Assembly (NCBI GenBank): GCA_017467885.1
Contig: JAFUKC010000005.1
Coordinates: 1 to 60,493 of the forward strand
Reading direction: 5' to 3'
Origin: Bacteroidaceae bacterium
Lineage (GTDB): Bacteria; Bacteroidota; Bacteroidia; Bacteroidales; Bacteroidaceae
DNA: 60,493 bases
The translations under genes were made by a program, and so were the position numbers. The stretch's first letter is position 1, and every line of letters begins with the position of its first letter. The notes beneath the pieces are model-generated. The model worked only from the letters and a program-made list of their open reading frames with translations, was not told where the DNA came from and did no database searches. Below are positions 44,697-54,279 of the stretch, piece by piece.

Positions 44697-45002
44697 GTTG
44701 ATTAATTTTTAGTTATTATATTAATTTTAAATATTTTCTAAACAAGTTTGCACTTTCGCCCATTTTGGCTTGCAAAGATAGAAATTATTTTTCTAATGAA
44801 AAAACGATTTTCTTTTTTTTTCTTGCCAAGATGTAAATATCTTGTTTTCACAAAAAGCATAACGGCCGTTCCACCAATAAAAACAACATATTTAATACAC
44901 CTTATTTATATATACTAATAAAACGATTAAAATAAATTTATCAATAAAATAACCGGGTATTAAAAAAATATCATAACTTTATAGGCCTTAAAATTAATTC
45001 AC
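44697..45002. other. Divergent intergenic region between rpsL and the GEVED protein
   Basis: 306 nt without a gene. It holds the rpsL -7 box, a small inverted repeat CAAGAT/ATCTTG at about 44827-44844 and A/T-rich DNA. A weak TAACTTTA (44974-44981) may be the -7 box of the plus-strand gene. Confidence 0.4.
44773..44780 (-). promoter_or_regulatory. -7 box of the str-S10-spc-alpha transcript
   Basis: TATCTTTG on the minus strand, 77 nt before the rpsL start; the -33 region is only T-rich. The leader is long enough for control. Confidence 0.6.
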
Positions 45003-47459
45003 ATGAAAAAAATTTATCTAATCCTATTGATATCGGCCATGTTAGGCATACAATCGATATCGGCAGCATCAAACATCGCACTTAAATTCACAAGAAACGG
45101 TACCGACGCACAAAGCGTTGCTGTAAGTGTCACCGACGAAGAAGGCAACATAATAGATGGAGCCTCAGCTGTAATCACTGCATCACACAATTTAAAAGGT
45201 ACAGGAAACAGCATAACCGAGCAAATCGTTTGCCCCGAAATCAATGCCAACACCTCGCCCACCATCGAACTAACGTTTACAGTAAACGGAATTCCCGAAG
45301 GTTTCTCGTTCAACACTATCGGTATGGACATACACGCATTAAATTCCACAGGTAATTACCAAACAAACAACGACGGCAAGACGCGCCATTTCAACATCAA
45401 GGCCGAGCAAGGAAGCAATGCCGACGCACTCTCCGAACTTGGACAATTAAACGACATTGACATCGCAGCCGGCGTGGGAAGCAGTGGCGCTGTACATAAA
45501 ATTTGGCAGATAACAGACAGAGATACCATTGACAGCGAAAGCAATCTTGTTATCAAGCTCACAATAACCAAAGGAAGCGAAAACAGCGGTTGTTTCTTTG
45601 GTCTGTCCGAGGTTATATTGAGCAACGTAGCGGTAGAACCCGAACCGGAGCCTACCCCCACTCCCGAACCGGATACGACTGAAGGAAAAGTATATAAAAT
45701 ATCATGGAAAAACACAGGCGGCAACTTCATGACCGAAGGTGAGGACAATTCAATCTTCATCGACAGTTACGACGTCACCAAACGCATGTTCTGGCAACTG
45801 ATACCTACAGGGAAAGAGAATTGCTATTACATCAAGAACACTGCCACAGGCAACTACATCGGCAGTTGCAACAAAACACCATCATCGGCATCGCGCATAT
45901 CCACCACCGACACGCCTGTTGAATACTACATAGCACCGACAGCCGCAACAAGTGGTGAGATTTCCGGATGCCACTATTTCAGCTCCACCGATTGCAGCAA
46001 CTACAGCAGCGAGAGTGACGGCCCCCGGGCACTCAACAAAGACGGAGCATCTGATTACATAATAACATGGCAAGCCGGCACAAGCCGCGTAGGCTCTTAT
46101 TGGAAACTGATAGAGACCGAAGACCTATACGAAATACGCCCGTTCAACGCAAGCACTGCCATTGGCAAATTCTCAACAATCTATATGCTCGAGAATCACA
46201 GTGGCAAAAACATCACGCTCTCAGGCACCGACTTAACCACATCCGAAGCCGACCAATTCAACAACAATCAATTATGGTACTTTGTAGGTACCAACAACAA
46301 AGACGGCTGGCAGATAGCTTCTGTTGCATTGCCATCGACGGTGATAGGAATCTCCAACGACACCATCACCACAGGTGAAGCATTATCCGCTACATGGAAA
46401 GTACATGAAAGTAAAACAGAAAAAGACTATTATTATTTTACAGCTGTAGACGGTGGGAACACTTTGATTATAGACAACGACAGCCTGTTCCGTTTCAAGA
46501 AACAGCGCAGTTCTTATGCACGTAACAACCAAATTTACAACAATCCATGTGGCATAATCGGCAACAACTACATCAGCCGACTGACAATAACCGGAGAAGA
46601 CGTTCTTAATACACTCCTGTTCACATCGACACAGAAACCATCCAAATGGCATATAATACACACAGCTCAGAAGAGTGAAGTAACCAAAGGCGGAAAATTC
46701 AATATCGATGCAACACTTTCAACCACACCGGCAAACGACCTTGAAGTACACGCCTACTTCGATTGGAATTGCGACGGAATATTCGAAACAACACAACAAC
46801 TGACACTCTCCGGCAACAAATACTCGGCAGAGATATCTGTTCCCGAATGGGCTATCGAGAAGCAGGCACGTATGCGCATACGCGTAAACAGCAGCGGACT
46901 GAATCTGCCCGAGGATGATGTTATAGGTTTCGTCTACGACTACACCATAAAAGCATCTTCGGCACAAGAGGGACGCACCGTCACACTCTGCACCAACGCC
47001 GAAGGTCGTGGAAGCGTAGAACTCTCGGAAACAGCCGACAGCTACACCTACGGGACTACACTCACAGCGACAGCCACAGCAAACGGCAACAGCCGATTTA
47101 TCTGCTGGCGTGAAGGCGACCTGATAGTTTCTACCACGGCGAATTACACATTCACAGTAGACCACAATGTTACTCTGACTGCATATTTCTCACCCGACCC
47201 CGACGGAAACGATTCACTAACCGATGTAATCGAAATCAACGACGAGGCGAGCATCGCCATTCAACAGTCGGGAAACAGAATAGAGATTATCTCTCCATAT
47301 AAAGTTTGCGATGTAACCATCTACACACCCAACGCATCTGTTGCAGCCCGAAGCAACAGCAACGCAATAAACATCTCACATTTGGCAGAAGGCATTTACA
47401 TCATTAGAGTAGAAACCGAAAAGGGATACAAAAACCTTAAATTTCACCTCAACAAATAA
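45003..47459 (+). CDS. Secreted multidomain protein with GEVED and InlB-like repeats, 818 aa
   Basis: Signal peptide (MKKIYLILLISAMLGIQSISAAS). Domains in order: a beta-sandwich N-terminal region (about 22-205); a Pro/Glu/Thr hinge (EPEPEPTPTPEPD, about 213-225); two ricin-like or beta-trefoil-like stretches (KVYKISWKNTGGNFM; LWYFVGTNNKDGW); a GEVED domain (VHAYFDWNCDGIF ... RMRIRVNSSG ... GFVYDYTI, about 580-655); a divergent InlB B-repeat (GRGSVELSETADSYTYGTTL, then FICWREGD, about 660-735); and a T9SS-like tail (GIYIIRVETEKGYKNLKFHL). Probably a surface adhesin or glycan-binding protein. It lies 18 nt before the sulfatase, so the two are likely co-transcribed. Confidence 0.8.
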   Translation: MKKIYLILLISAMLGIQSISAASNIALKFTRNGTDAQSVAVSVTDEEGNIIDGASAVITASHNLKGTGNSITEQIVCPEINANTSPTIELTFTVNGIPEGFSFNTIGMDIHALNSTGNYQTNNDGKTRHFNIKAEQGSNADALSELGQLNDIDIAAGVGSSGAVHKIWQITDRDTIDSESNLVIKLTITKGSENSGCFFGLSEVILSNVAVEPEPEPTPTPEPDTTEGKVYKISWKNTGGNFMTEGEDNSIFIDSYDVTKRMFWQLIPTGKENCYYIKNTATGNYIGSCNKTPSSASRISTTDTPVEYYIAPTAATSGEISGCHYFSSTDCSNYSSESDGPRALNKDGASDYIITWQAGTSRVGSYWKLIETEDLYEIRPFNASTAIGKFSTIYMLENHSGKNITLSGTDLTTSEADQFNNNQLWYFVGTNNKDGWQIASVALPSTVIGISNDTITTGEALSATWKVHESKTEKDYYYFTAVDGGNTLIIDNDSLFRFKKQRSSYARNNQIYNNPCGIIGNNYISRLTITGEDVLNTLLFTSTQKPSKWHIIHTAQKSEVTKGGKFNIDATLSTTPANDLEVHAYFDWNCDGIFETTQQLTLSGNKYSAEISVPEWAIEKQARMRIRVNSSGLNLPEDDVIGFVYDYTIKASSAQEGRTVTLCTNAEGRGSVELSETADSYTYGTTLTATATANGNSRFICWREGDLIVSTTANYTFTVDHNVTLTAYFSPDPDGNDSLTDVIEINDEASIAIQQSGNRIEIISPYKVCDVTIYTPNASVAARSNSNAINISHLAEGIYIIRVETEKGYKNLKFHLNK

Positions 47460-47477
47460 AAATAAACAATATAAACC

Positions 47478-48989
47478 ATGAAGAACAATAAGATTTTATT
47501 ATACGGTTGCGGTCTTTTGGCACCGTTGGCGATACACGCCCAAGAAGAGAAAAAGCCCAATATTATATATATAATGTGTGACGACCTTGGTTGGGCCGAC
47601 GTAGGCTGCTACGGGCAACAGTACATAAGCACCCCCAACCTCGACCGTATGGCAAGCGAAGGCATGTTGTTCACACAAGCCTATGCAGGCAGCCCTGTCA
47701 GCGCTCCCTCACGTGCATCATTCATGACAGGCCAACACACCGGACACACCAAAGTACGCGGAAACAAAGAGTATCGTTTCGGCTCTGTAACATACGGTAA
47801 AACAACCGACCCCACACAAACCGGACAGGAACCATACGACACCGCGCATGTAATACTTCCTCAAATAATGAAGGATAACGGCTACACAACAGGAATGTTC
47901 GGAAAATGGGCCGGCGGTTACGAAGGTTCTGTATCCACACCCGACAAAATGGGGATAGACGAATACTACGGCTATATGTGTCAATTCCAGGCACACCTCT
48001 ACTATCCCAACTTCCTAAACGCCTACAGCCGCGCAGCAGGTGACACAGAAGTAAGAAGAGAGATACTGCAGAACAACATAAATTATGCGATGCATGGCGA
48101 CGACTACAAAAACCGTAAAGACTACACAGCCGACCTTATACATCGCAGAGCAATGAAGTGGATAGAAGAACAGAATGGCGAGCAGCCCTTCTTTGGAATA
48201 TTCACCTACACATTACCACATGCCGAGCTTGCACAGCCCGAAGATTCAATATTCCAAGCATATCATGGCAGCTTCTGCACTGAAAAGACCTACGGAGGCG
48301 ACGCATCCTCACGCTACAACCCCACCGACTGCGGACATGCACAATTTGCAGCAATGGTTACCCGTCTCGATGCCTATGTAGGCGAAATATTCGCATTGTT
48401 AAAGGAGAAAGGCATCGACGAGAACACCATAGTATTCTTCACAAGCGACAACGGTCCTCACACCGAAGGTGGTGCCGACCCCGACTTCTTCAACGTAGAG
48501 GCACGTTTGCGCGGCACAAAGCGTTCAACGCATGAAGGCGGAATAAGAGTACCTTACATTGTGCGTTGGCCCGGCAAGATAGAGGCCGGCGTGGTAAACG
48601 ACCATCAGCTTGCATTCTACGATGTTATGCCAACCTTATGCGACATTATAGGCGTAGAGAATTACGTAGAAAAATACCGTAATCCCCGCCTTGCCAATGA
48701 CTACTTCGATGGAATCTCTTTTGCACCCACACTGCTCAACGAAGAGGGGCAAGAGAAACACGAGTTCCTCTATTGGGAATTCCACGAAACAAACATGCTT
48801 GCAGTAAGAATGGGCAACTGGAAACTTGTGGTTCAGAACGGAAACTGCCGTCTATACGACCTTGCCACCGACATGCACGAAGACACCGACGTTGCATCAC
48901 AGTATCCCGAGATTGTCACCAAAATGAAAGAAATTGTAAAACAGGAACACACCAACAGCAGTATGTTCCAGATTACTCTTCCACAGTAA
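47478..48989 (+). CDS. Secreted arylsulfatase, serine-type (S1 family)
   Basis: 503 aa with a short Sec-type N-terminus (GCGLLAPLAIHAQ). The alkaline-phosphatase fold starts PNIIYIMCDDLGWAD with metal ligand Asp35/Asp36. The sulfatase signature is GSPVSAPSRASFMTG: Ser75 takes the place of Cys, so the formylglycine must be made by the radical-SAM anSME. ARLRGTKRSTHEGGIRVPYIVRWPG with its conserved Lys and the later FTSDNGPH complete the active site. Removes sulfate esters from host or algal glycans. The neighbouring GEVED protein may help to bind the sulfated substrate; exact specificity cannot be read. Confidence 0.92.
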   Translation: MKNNKILLYGCGLLAPLAIHAQEEKKPNIIYIMCDDLGWADVGCYGQQYISTPNLDRMASEGMLFTQAYAGSPVSAPSRASFMTGQHTGHTKVRGNKEYRFGSVTYGKTTDPTQTGQEPYDTAHVILPQIMKDNGYTTGMFGKWAGGYEGSVSTPDKMGIDEYYGYMCQFQAHLYYPNFLNAYSRAAGDTEVRREILQNNINYAMHGDDYKNRKDYTADLIHRRAMKWIEEQNGEQPFFGIFTYTLPHAELAQPEDSIFQAYHGSFCTEKTYGGDASSRYNPTDCGHAQFAAMVTRLDAYVGEIFALLKEKGIDENTIVFFTSDNGPHTEGGADPDFFNVEARLRGTKRSTHEGGIRVPYIVRWPGKIEAGVVNDHQLAFYDVMPTLCDIIGVENYVEKYRNPRLANDYFDGISFAPTLLNEEGQEKHEFLYWEFHETNMLAVRMGNWKLVVQNGNCRLYDLATDMHEDTDVASQYPEIVTKMKEIVKQEHTNSSMFQITLPQ

Positions 48990-48997
48990 ACAACACA

Positions 48998-49043
48998 TAC
49001 AACACAAAAAGCATCGGATTAATCCGATGCTTTTTGTGTTGTA
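48998..49043. terminator. 46-bp perfect palindrome, bidirectional terminator
   Basis: 23-bp arms with no spacer, containing AAAAAGCATCGGATT/AATCCGATGCTTTTT. It lies between the convergent sulfatase and DUF3467 genes; each side ends in a T run. Confidence 0.88.
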
Positions 49044-49063
49044 TACATTTAAAGAGAAATACT

Positions 49064-49375
49064 CTACGCTTCCCCTTTAAAATCGGTCAATCCCGGAATG
49101 TATCCCATACGCTGCTCGGGCATACGTATCTCACCAAATTGAGCCTCGTACTTCTTCACGTTATCCTGAAGAGCAAACATCAAACGTTTCGCATGCTCGG
49201 GAGTCATCACCACACGCGATTTCACCTGCGCTTTTGCCACACCGGGCATTATGCGTATAAAATCCACTACAAATTCCGATGTAGAGTGTGCAATCACAGC
49301 CAAATTGGCATATATACCTTCGGCAACCTCTTCTTTAAGTTCAATCTGCAATTGATTATCTTTCTTCATCTCCAT
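49064..49375 (-). CDS. DUF3467 protein, 103 aa
   Basis: Small cytosolic protein with the DUF3467 pattern: EGIYANLAVIAHSTSEFVVDF, then RVVMTPEHAKRLMFALQDNVKKYE and a Gly-rich end. Conserved in Bacteroidetes, function unknown; the fold resembles a small chaperone-like beta sheet plus helix. It starts 9 nt after the FKBP gene, so they share a transcript. Confidence 0.85.
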   Translation of the reverse strand: MEMKKDNQLQIELKEEVAEGIYANLAVIAHSTSEFVVDFIRIMPGVAKAQVKSRVVMTPEHAKRLMFALQDNVKKYEAQFGEIRMPEQRMGYIPGLTDFKGEA

Positions 49376-49384
49376 AATTACAAT

Positions 49385-49972
49385 TTATCTGTCACCTATC
49401 GAATAGATATCCACAAGATTAATATCAAAAACAAGTGTCGAATATGCAGGTATACTGTTCACTACCTCGGTATTATATCCAAGCTCCGACGGCACATAAA
49501 TACGCCATACATCACCCTCCACCATCTCCATCATTGCAGTAATCCAACCGCGAACACAACCGGCCAATGTCAACTTCAAAGGAACATCCACTTCGGGATC
49601 GAGCTCCCCGGTAAAGGTTTCATCAAAGATATAACCATCTTTATAACTGTGCGTAGGTATAAGACGACCGCGATAATTACACTCAACGGTATCGCTGTAT
49701 ACAGGGTTCACTGTGCCGTTTCCTTCGCTCAACACATTGCAATATACATAATACTCGTTACCATATTCAGCTTCGCTATTCAAACCGTATGCAAGAAAAA
49801 CTTTCCAATCGCCATCGGCATTTGTACGAGCCACCTTTGCAATGGAGTCGATATAAGCAATATTTCGAGACTTCCAATTGCCAAACTCCTGAACTTCCTC
49901 GGTCTCATCACATGCAACAAACCCGAAGAGCAAAAGTGCCGGTACGATGTATTTAAAAACAAACTTCTTCAT
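49385..49972 (-). CDS. FKBP-type peptidyl-prolyl isomerase lipoprotein
   Basis: 195 aa. Lipoprotein signal (LLLFGFVACDETEE; Cys 21). The FKBP domain covers about residues 90-190: TVECNYRGRLIPTHSYKDG, IFDETF, GWITAMMEMVEGDVWRIYVPSELGY and the final STLVFDINLVDI. It catalyses proline isomerisation in the periplasm and helps fold envelope proteins. It lies 12 nt after glyS and 9 nt before the DUF3467 gene. The first ~70 residues are an acidic linker typical of this Bacteroidales group. Confidence 0.9.
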   Translation of the reverse strand: MKKFVFKYIVPALLLFGFVACDETEEVQEFGNWKSRNIAYIDSIAKVARTNADGDWKVFLAYGLNSEAEYGNEYYVYCNVLSEGNGTVNPVYSDTVECNYRGRLIPTHSYKDGYIFDETFTGELDPEVDVPLKLTLAGCVRGWITAMMEMVEGDVWRIYVPSELGYNTEVVNSIPAYSTLVFDINLVDIYSIGDR

Positions 49973-49984
49973 ACGATAAACCTA

Positions 49985-51526
49985 TTAAGAGAGTTTTTTC
50001 AACAGTGAAGTAATTGTAACCTTATCCTGAATAATTGAGCATAGCTCGGATATAGCTACACGACGCTGCTCCATTGTATCACGCTCGCGCAAAGTAACCA
50101 TGCCATCCTCGAGAGACTGATGATCCACAGTAACACAATAAGGAGTGCCTATTGCGTCCATACGACGATAACGTTTACCGATAGAATCCTTCTCCTCGTA
50201 ATAACAGTTGAAATTGAATTTCAGTTCATTCATAATTTCGCGTGCCTTTTCGGGCAGGCCATCCTTCTTAACCAAAGGCAACACAGCCAACTTCACAGGG
50301 GCAAGAGCCGCCGGCAAACGAAGTACCACACGGGTCTCGCCATTCTCAAGTTTCTCCTCGCAGTACGATGCACACATCACACTCAAGAACATACGATCCA
50401 CACCGATAGATGTTTCTATTACATACGGAGTGTAACTTTCGTTTGTATCAGGATCGAAATATTTAATATTCTTGCCCGAGAACTTCTCGTGCTGACTTAA
50501 ATCGAAATCAGTACGCGAGTGAATACCCTCCACCTCCTTAAAACCGAAAGGCATACGGAACTCGATATCAGTTGCGGCATTAGCATAATGAGCAAGCTTC
50601 TCGTGGTCGTGGAAACGATACGACTCATCACCAAAGCCAAGAGCCTTGTGCCAAGCCAAACGAGTCTCTTTCCACTTGTTGAACCACTCCAACTCGCTGC
50701 CCGGACGAACAAAGAACTGCATCTCCATCTGCTCGAACTCGCGCATACGGAAAATAAACTGACGTGCCACAATCTCGTTACGGAAGGCTTTACCAATCTG
50801 CGCGATACCGAAGGGAACACGCATACGCCCTGTCTTCTGAACATTCAAGTAGTTCACAAATATACCCTGTGCCGTTTCGGGACGAAGATAGACCTTCATT
50901 GCACCGTCGGAAGTAGAACCCATCTCGGTAGAGAACATAAGATTGAACTGACGCACCTCGGTCCAATTACGTGTACCCGAAATAGGACAAACAATCTCCT
51001 CGTCTACAATTATCTGTCGCAATTCGTTCAAATCCATTGCATTCATCGCCGTAGCATAACGTTCGTTTAAAGCATCACGTTTCTGCTTTTCGGCAAGCAC
51101 TTTGGGATTTGTTTCACAGAAAAGTTCACGATTGAAAGAGTCGCCGAAACGCTTTGCGGCTTTTGTCACCTCCTTCTCAATCTTATCCTCGTATTTTGCA
51201 ATCTGCTCCTCAATAAGTACATCGGCCCTGTAACGCTTTTTCGAATCACGATTATCAATAAGAGGATCATTGAACGCATCTACGTGACCCGAAGCCTTCC
51301 ATATTGTCGGATGCATAAAAATAGCAGAATCGATACCAACGATATTATCGTGCAAAAGTACCATACTCTGCCACCAATAGTTTTTAATATTGTTTTTCAG
51401 TTCGACACCCATCTGACCATAATCGTAGACAGCACCCAAACCATCATATATATCACTCGAAGGAAATACAAAACCATACTCCTTGCAATGAGCTACTACT
51501 TTCTTAAAAACATCATCCTGAGCCAT
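49985..51526 (-). CDS. glyS: Glycyl-tRNA synthetase, single-chain (alpha2) type
   Basis: 513 aa. Class II motifs: GSTSDGAMKVYLRPETAQGIF in part (motif-1/flipping region), FRNEIVARQFIFRMREFEQMEMQ (motif 2) and SIGVDRMFLSVM (motif 3), with a C-terminal anticodon domain (APVKLAVLPLVKKDGLPEKA). Attaches glycine to tRNA-Gly. The start at 51526 (MAQDDVFKK) is preferred to upstream ATGs, because residues before it (MFPKFAVYY...) are unrelated and lie in the promoter region shared with divergent parC. Followed by the FKBP gene after 12 nt. Confidence 0.96.
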   Translation of the reverse strand: MAQDDVFKKVVAHCKEYGFVFPSSDIYDGLGAVYDYGQMGVELKNNIKNYWWQSMVLLHDNIVGIDSAIFMHPTIWKASGHVDAFNDPLIDNRDSKKRYRADVLIEEQIAKYEDKIEKEVTKAAKRFGDSFNRELFCETNPKVLAEKQKRDALNERYATAMNAMDLNELRQIIVDEEIVCPISGTRNWTEVRQFNLMFSTEMGSTSDGAMKVYLRPETAQGIFVNYLNVQKTGRMRVPFGIAQIGKAFRNEIVARQFIFRMREFEQMEMQFFVRPGSELEWFNKWKETRLAWHKALGFGDESYRFHDHEKLAHYANAATDIEFRMPFGFKEVEGIHSRTDFDLSQHEKFSGKNIKYFDPDTNESYTPYVIETSIGVDRMFLSVMCASYCEEKLENGETRVVLRLPAALAPVKLAVLPLVKKDGLPEKAREIMNELKFNFNCYYEEKDSIGKRYRRMDAIGTPYCVTVDHQSLEDGMVTLRERDTMEQRRVAISELCSIIQDKVTITSLLKKLS

Positions 51527-51583
51527 TTCTATATAAATTATTAATTTTTGTGCAAAGTAAAGCATTTTTTTTGAGAAAAACTT

Positions 51584-51591
51584 TAAATTTG
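51584..51591 (+). promoter_or_regulatory. -7 box of the parC transcript
   Basis: TAAATTTG, 39 nt before the parC start, within the 104-nt divergent region shared with glyS. No -33 TTG at the right distance. Confidence 0.4.
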
Positions 51592-51630
51592 CAATTATTA
51601 TGTAATATACTGCGAATTTCGGAAACATTT

Positions 51631-54279
51631 ATGAGCGATAACGAATTAGACGAGAACAGAGAACCCGAAGCGGTTTCGGCAGAGGCCACCGAAGAACATA
51701 GCAACTACACACAACCACACGATACAAACGGCACCCACAAACTGACCGGAATGTATCAAAATTGGTTCCTCGACTATGCCTCGTATGTAATCTTGGAACG
51801 TGCCGTTCCCCATCTTAACGACGGGCTTAAGCCCGTCCAACGCCGTATCCTGCATGCAATGCGTGAACTTGACGATGGCCGCTACAACAAAGTAGCCAAT
51901 GTCGTAGGCCACACAATGCAATACCACCCTCATGGCGACGCCTCGATTGCCGGAGCATTGGTGCAGATGGGACAAAAAGACCTGCTTATAGACTGCCAAG
52001 GAAACTGGGGAAACATACTCACCGGCGATTCGGCCGCCGCCCCCCGATACATAGAGGCACGATTATCACACTTTGCCCACGACGTAGTTTTCAACCCCAA
52101 GACAACAGAGTGGAAACTATCCTACGACGGACGAAACAAAGAGCCCATAACACTGCCCGTAAAATTCCCCTTGCTGCTGGTACAAGGAGTAGAAGGTATT
52201 GCCGTAGGCTTATCTTCGCGCATTCTGCCACACAATTTCAACGAAGTGTGCGATGCCGCAGTGTCCTACCTTAACAACGAACCATTCACCCTCTACCCCG
52301 ACTTTCAGACAGGCGGCAGCATCGACGTTTCACGCTATCACGACGGCGACCGCACAGGGCGAGTACGCATACGTGCAAAAATCTCAAAATCAGAGGATGG
52401 CAAAATGCTTGCCATCACCGAGATACCATTTGGTAAAACAACACCAACCGTCATCGAATCAATTCTGAAAGCCGTAGACAACGGCAAGATGAAAGTGCGC
52501 AAAGTAGACGACAACACATCGGACAAGGTTGAAATATTGGTACATCTTGCACCCGGAGTTTCATCAGACAAAACAATTGATGCACTCTATGCATTCACCG
52601 ATTGCGAGATAAGCATCACACCCTGCTGCTGTGTCATCGACAACCACACACCGGTCTTTCTCACCGTCAGCGACATTTTGCGCCGTTCGGTCGACAACAC
52701 AAAAGAGCTATTGCGCCAGGAACTGCTCATACGCAAAGGAGAGTTGCTCGAGCAACTGCATTTTGCATCACTCGAGAGCATCTTCATCGAAGAACGCATC
52801 TACAAAGACAAACAGTTCGAGCAGGCACCCGACATGGACAGTGCACTCGCACACATCGACAAACGTTTGGAACCGTTCAAGAAGGATTTCATTCGTGAAG
52901 TGACACGCGACGATCTTTTGCGCTTAATGGAGATAAAGATGGCCCGCATTCTGCGTTTCAACAAAGAGAAAGCCGAAGAACTTATCCTGCGCCTGCAGAA
53001 CGAAGTTGCCGAAATAGACAAGCAGTTGAGCGATATGACAGCCGTAACAATAAAGTGGTTCACAAAACTGAAAGAGAAATACGGCGACAACTATCCGCGA
53101 CAAACCGAGATACGCAACCTCGATACCATTGTGGCAGCCAAAGTGGTGGAAGCGAACCAAAAGCTATACATCAACCGCAACGAAGGATTCATAGGAACGT
53201 CACTCAAGAAAGACGAATATGTGACAAACTGCTCCGACATCGACGATATAATACTTTTCTACAAAGACGGAAAGTACAAGATTGTGAAAGTGAGCGAAAA
53301 GTTGTTTGTAGGAAAGAATATCATACACATCGACGTATTCAAGAAGAACGACAAACGCACCATCTACAACGTGGCATATCGCGATGGCAGCAAAGGCATA
53401 TACTACATAAAACGCTTTGCAGCAACAGGAATGACACGCGACCGCGAATACGACCTTACTCAAGGCACAGCCGGCTCACGCGTGGTATATTTCTCGGCCA
53501 ACCCCAACGGCGAGGCCGAAGTGGTAAAAGTTTTGTTACGCCCCAACCCACGCCTTCGCAACACCATAATAGAGAAAGATTTCAGTACCATAGCCATAAA
53601 AGGGCGTCAATCGATGGGAAATATCCTTACAAAGAACGAAGTACTGCGTATCACCCTTAAAAAGCATGGAAGTTCCACGCTCGGCGGCCGCCAAGTGTGG
53701 TTCGATCGCGACATCCTGCGCATCAACTTCGACAATCATGGCGAATACCTTGGCGAATTCCACAACGACGACAAGATACTCGTAATACGCCGTAACGGCG
53801 AGTTCTATCTGTCGCCCATCGACCTCAACAACCACTACGAGGACGACCTGCTGGTGATAGAGAAGTACGACCCGGCAAAAGTGTGGTCGGCGGCTCTGTT
53901 CGATGCATCGCAACAAGGCTACCCATACGTGAAACGCTTCACACTTGAAGCATCGGCACGCAAGCAGAACTGCTTCGGCGACAACAAAGACAACAAACTT
54001 ATATGGTTCTCCGATACAGCATATCCGCGCATACAGGTAATGTTCGGTGGCAACGACCAATTCCGTGAGCCGCTTGTTGTTGAAGTAGACGAATTTATCG
54101 GAGTTAAAAGCTACAAAGCACGCGGAAAACGCCTCACCACCTTCGAGATTGACGAGATATTGGAGCTTGAGCCTACAAGACAGCCGTTGCCGCCTATGCC
54201 GGCCGAAGAGCCCGATGAGAACAACGACGAAGGAGAAGACCCCGAACAGTTGACACTTAAATTCGAAGGCGAAGAATGA
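51631..54279 (+). CDS. parC: DNA topoisomerase IV / gyrase subunit A (ParC-like)
   Basis: 882 aa. The DNA-cleavage domain has YASYVILERAVPHLNDGLKPVQRRIL, HPHGDASI and the catalytic tyrosine in AAAPRYIEARL (Tyr140). The C-terminal part is a beta-pinwheel with short blades, and the acidic tail is typical of Bacteroidetes ParC. The quinolone-determining region (around GHTMQYHPHGDASI) shows no obvious resistance change, but this cannot be judged fully. Start MSDNELDE is chosen over a GTG at 51550, which would include promoter DNA. It overlaps the DUF3316 gene by 4 nt. Confidence 0.93.
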   Translation: MSDNELDENREPEAVSAEATEEHSNYTQPHDTNGTHKLTGMYQNWFLDYASYVILERAVPHLNDGLKPVQRRILHAMRELDDGRYNKVANVVGHTMQYHPHGDASIAGALVQMGQKDLLIDCQGNWGNILTGDSAAAPRYIEARLSHFAHDVVFNPKTTEWKLSYDGRNKEPITLPVKFPLLLVQGVEGIAVGLSSRILPHNFNEVCDAAVSYLNNEPFTLYPDFQTGGSIDVSRYHDGDRTGRVRIRAKISKSEDGKMLAITEIPFGKTTPTVIESILKAVDNGKMKVRKVDDNTSDKVEILVHLAPGVSSDKTIDALYAFTDCEISITPCCCVIDNHTPVFLTVSDILRRSVDNTKELLRQELLIRKGELLEQLHFASLESIFIEERIYKDKQFEQAPDMDSALAHIDKRLEPFKKDFIREVTRDDLLRLMEIKMARILRFNKEKAEELILRLQNEVAEIDKQLSDMTAVTIKWFTKLKEKYGDNYPRQTEIRNLDTIVAAKVVEANQKLYINRNEGFIGTSLKKDEYVTNCSDIDDIILFYKDGKYKIVKVSEKLFVGKNIIHIDVFKKNDKRTIYNVAYRDGSKGIYYIKRFAATGMTRDREYDLTQGTAGSRVVYFSANPNGEAEVVKVLLRPNPRLRNTIIEKDFSTIAIKGRQSMGNILTKNEVLRITLKKHGSSTLGGRQVWFDRDILRINFDNHGEYLGEFHNDDKILVIRRNGEFYLSPIDLNNHYEDDLLVIEKYDPAKVWSAALFDASQQGYPYVKRFTLEASARKQNCFGDNKDNKLIWFSDTAYPRIQVMFGGNDQFREPLVVEVDEFIGVKSYKARGKRLTTFEIDEILELEPTRQPLPPMPAEEPDENNDEGEDPEQLTLKFEGEE

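Noticed and set aside
48773..50008. Long plus-strand frame of 411 codons across the sulfatase end and into the FKBP gene
   Set aside because: It is antisense to three well-supported genes, runs through a terminator and has a Cys/His/Ile-rich composition with no family features.
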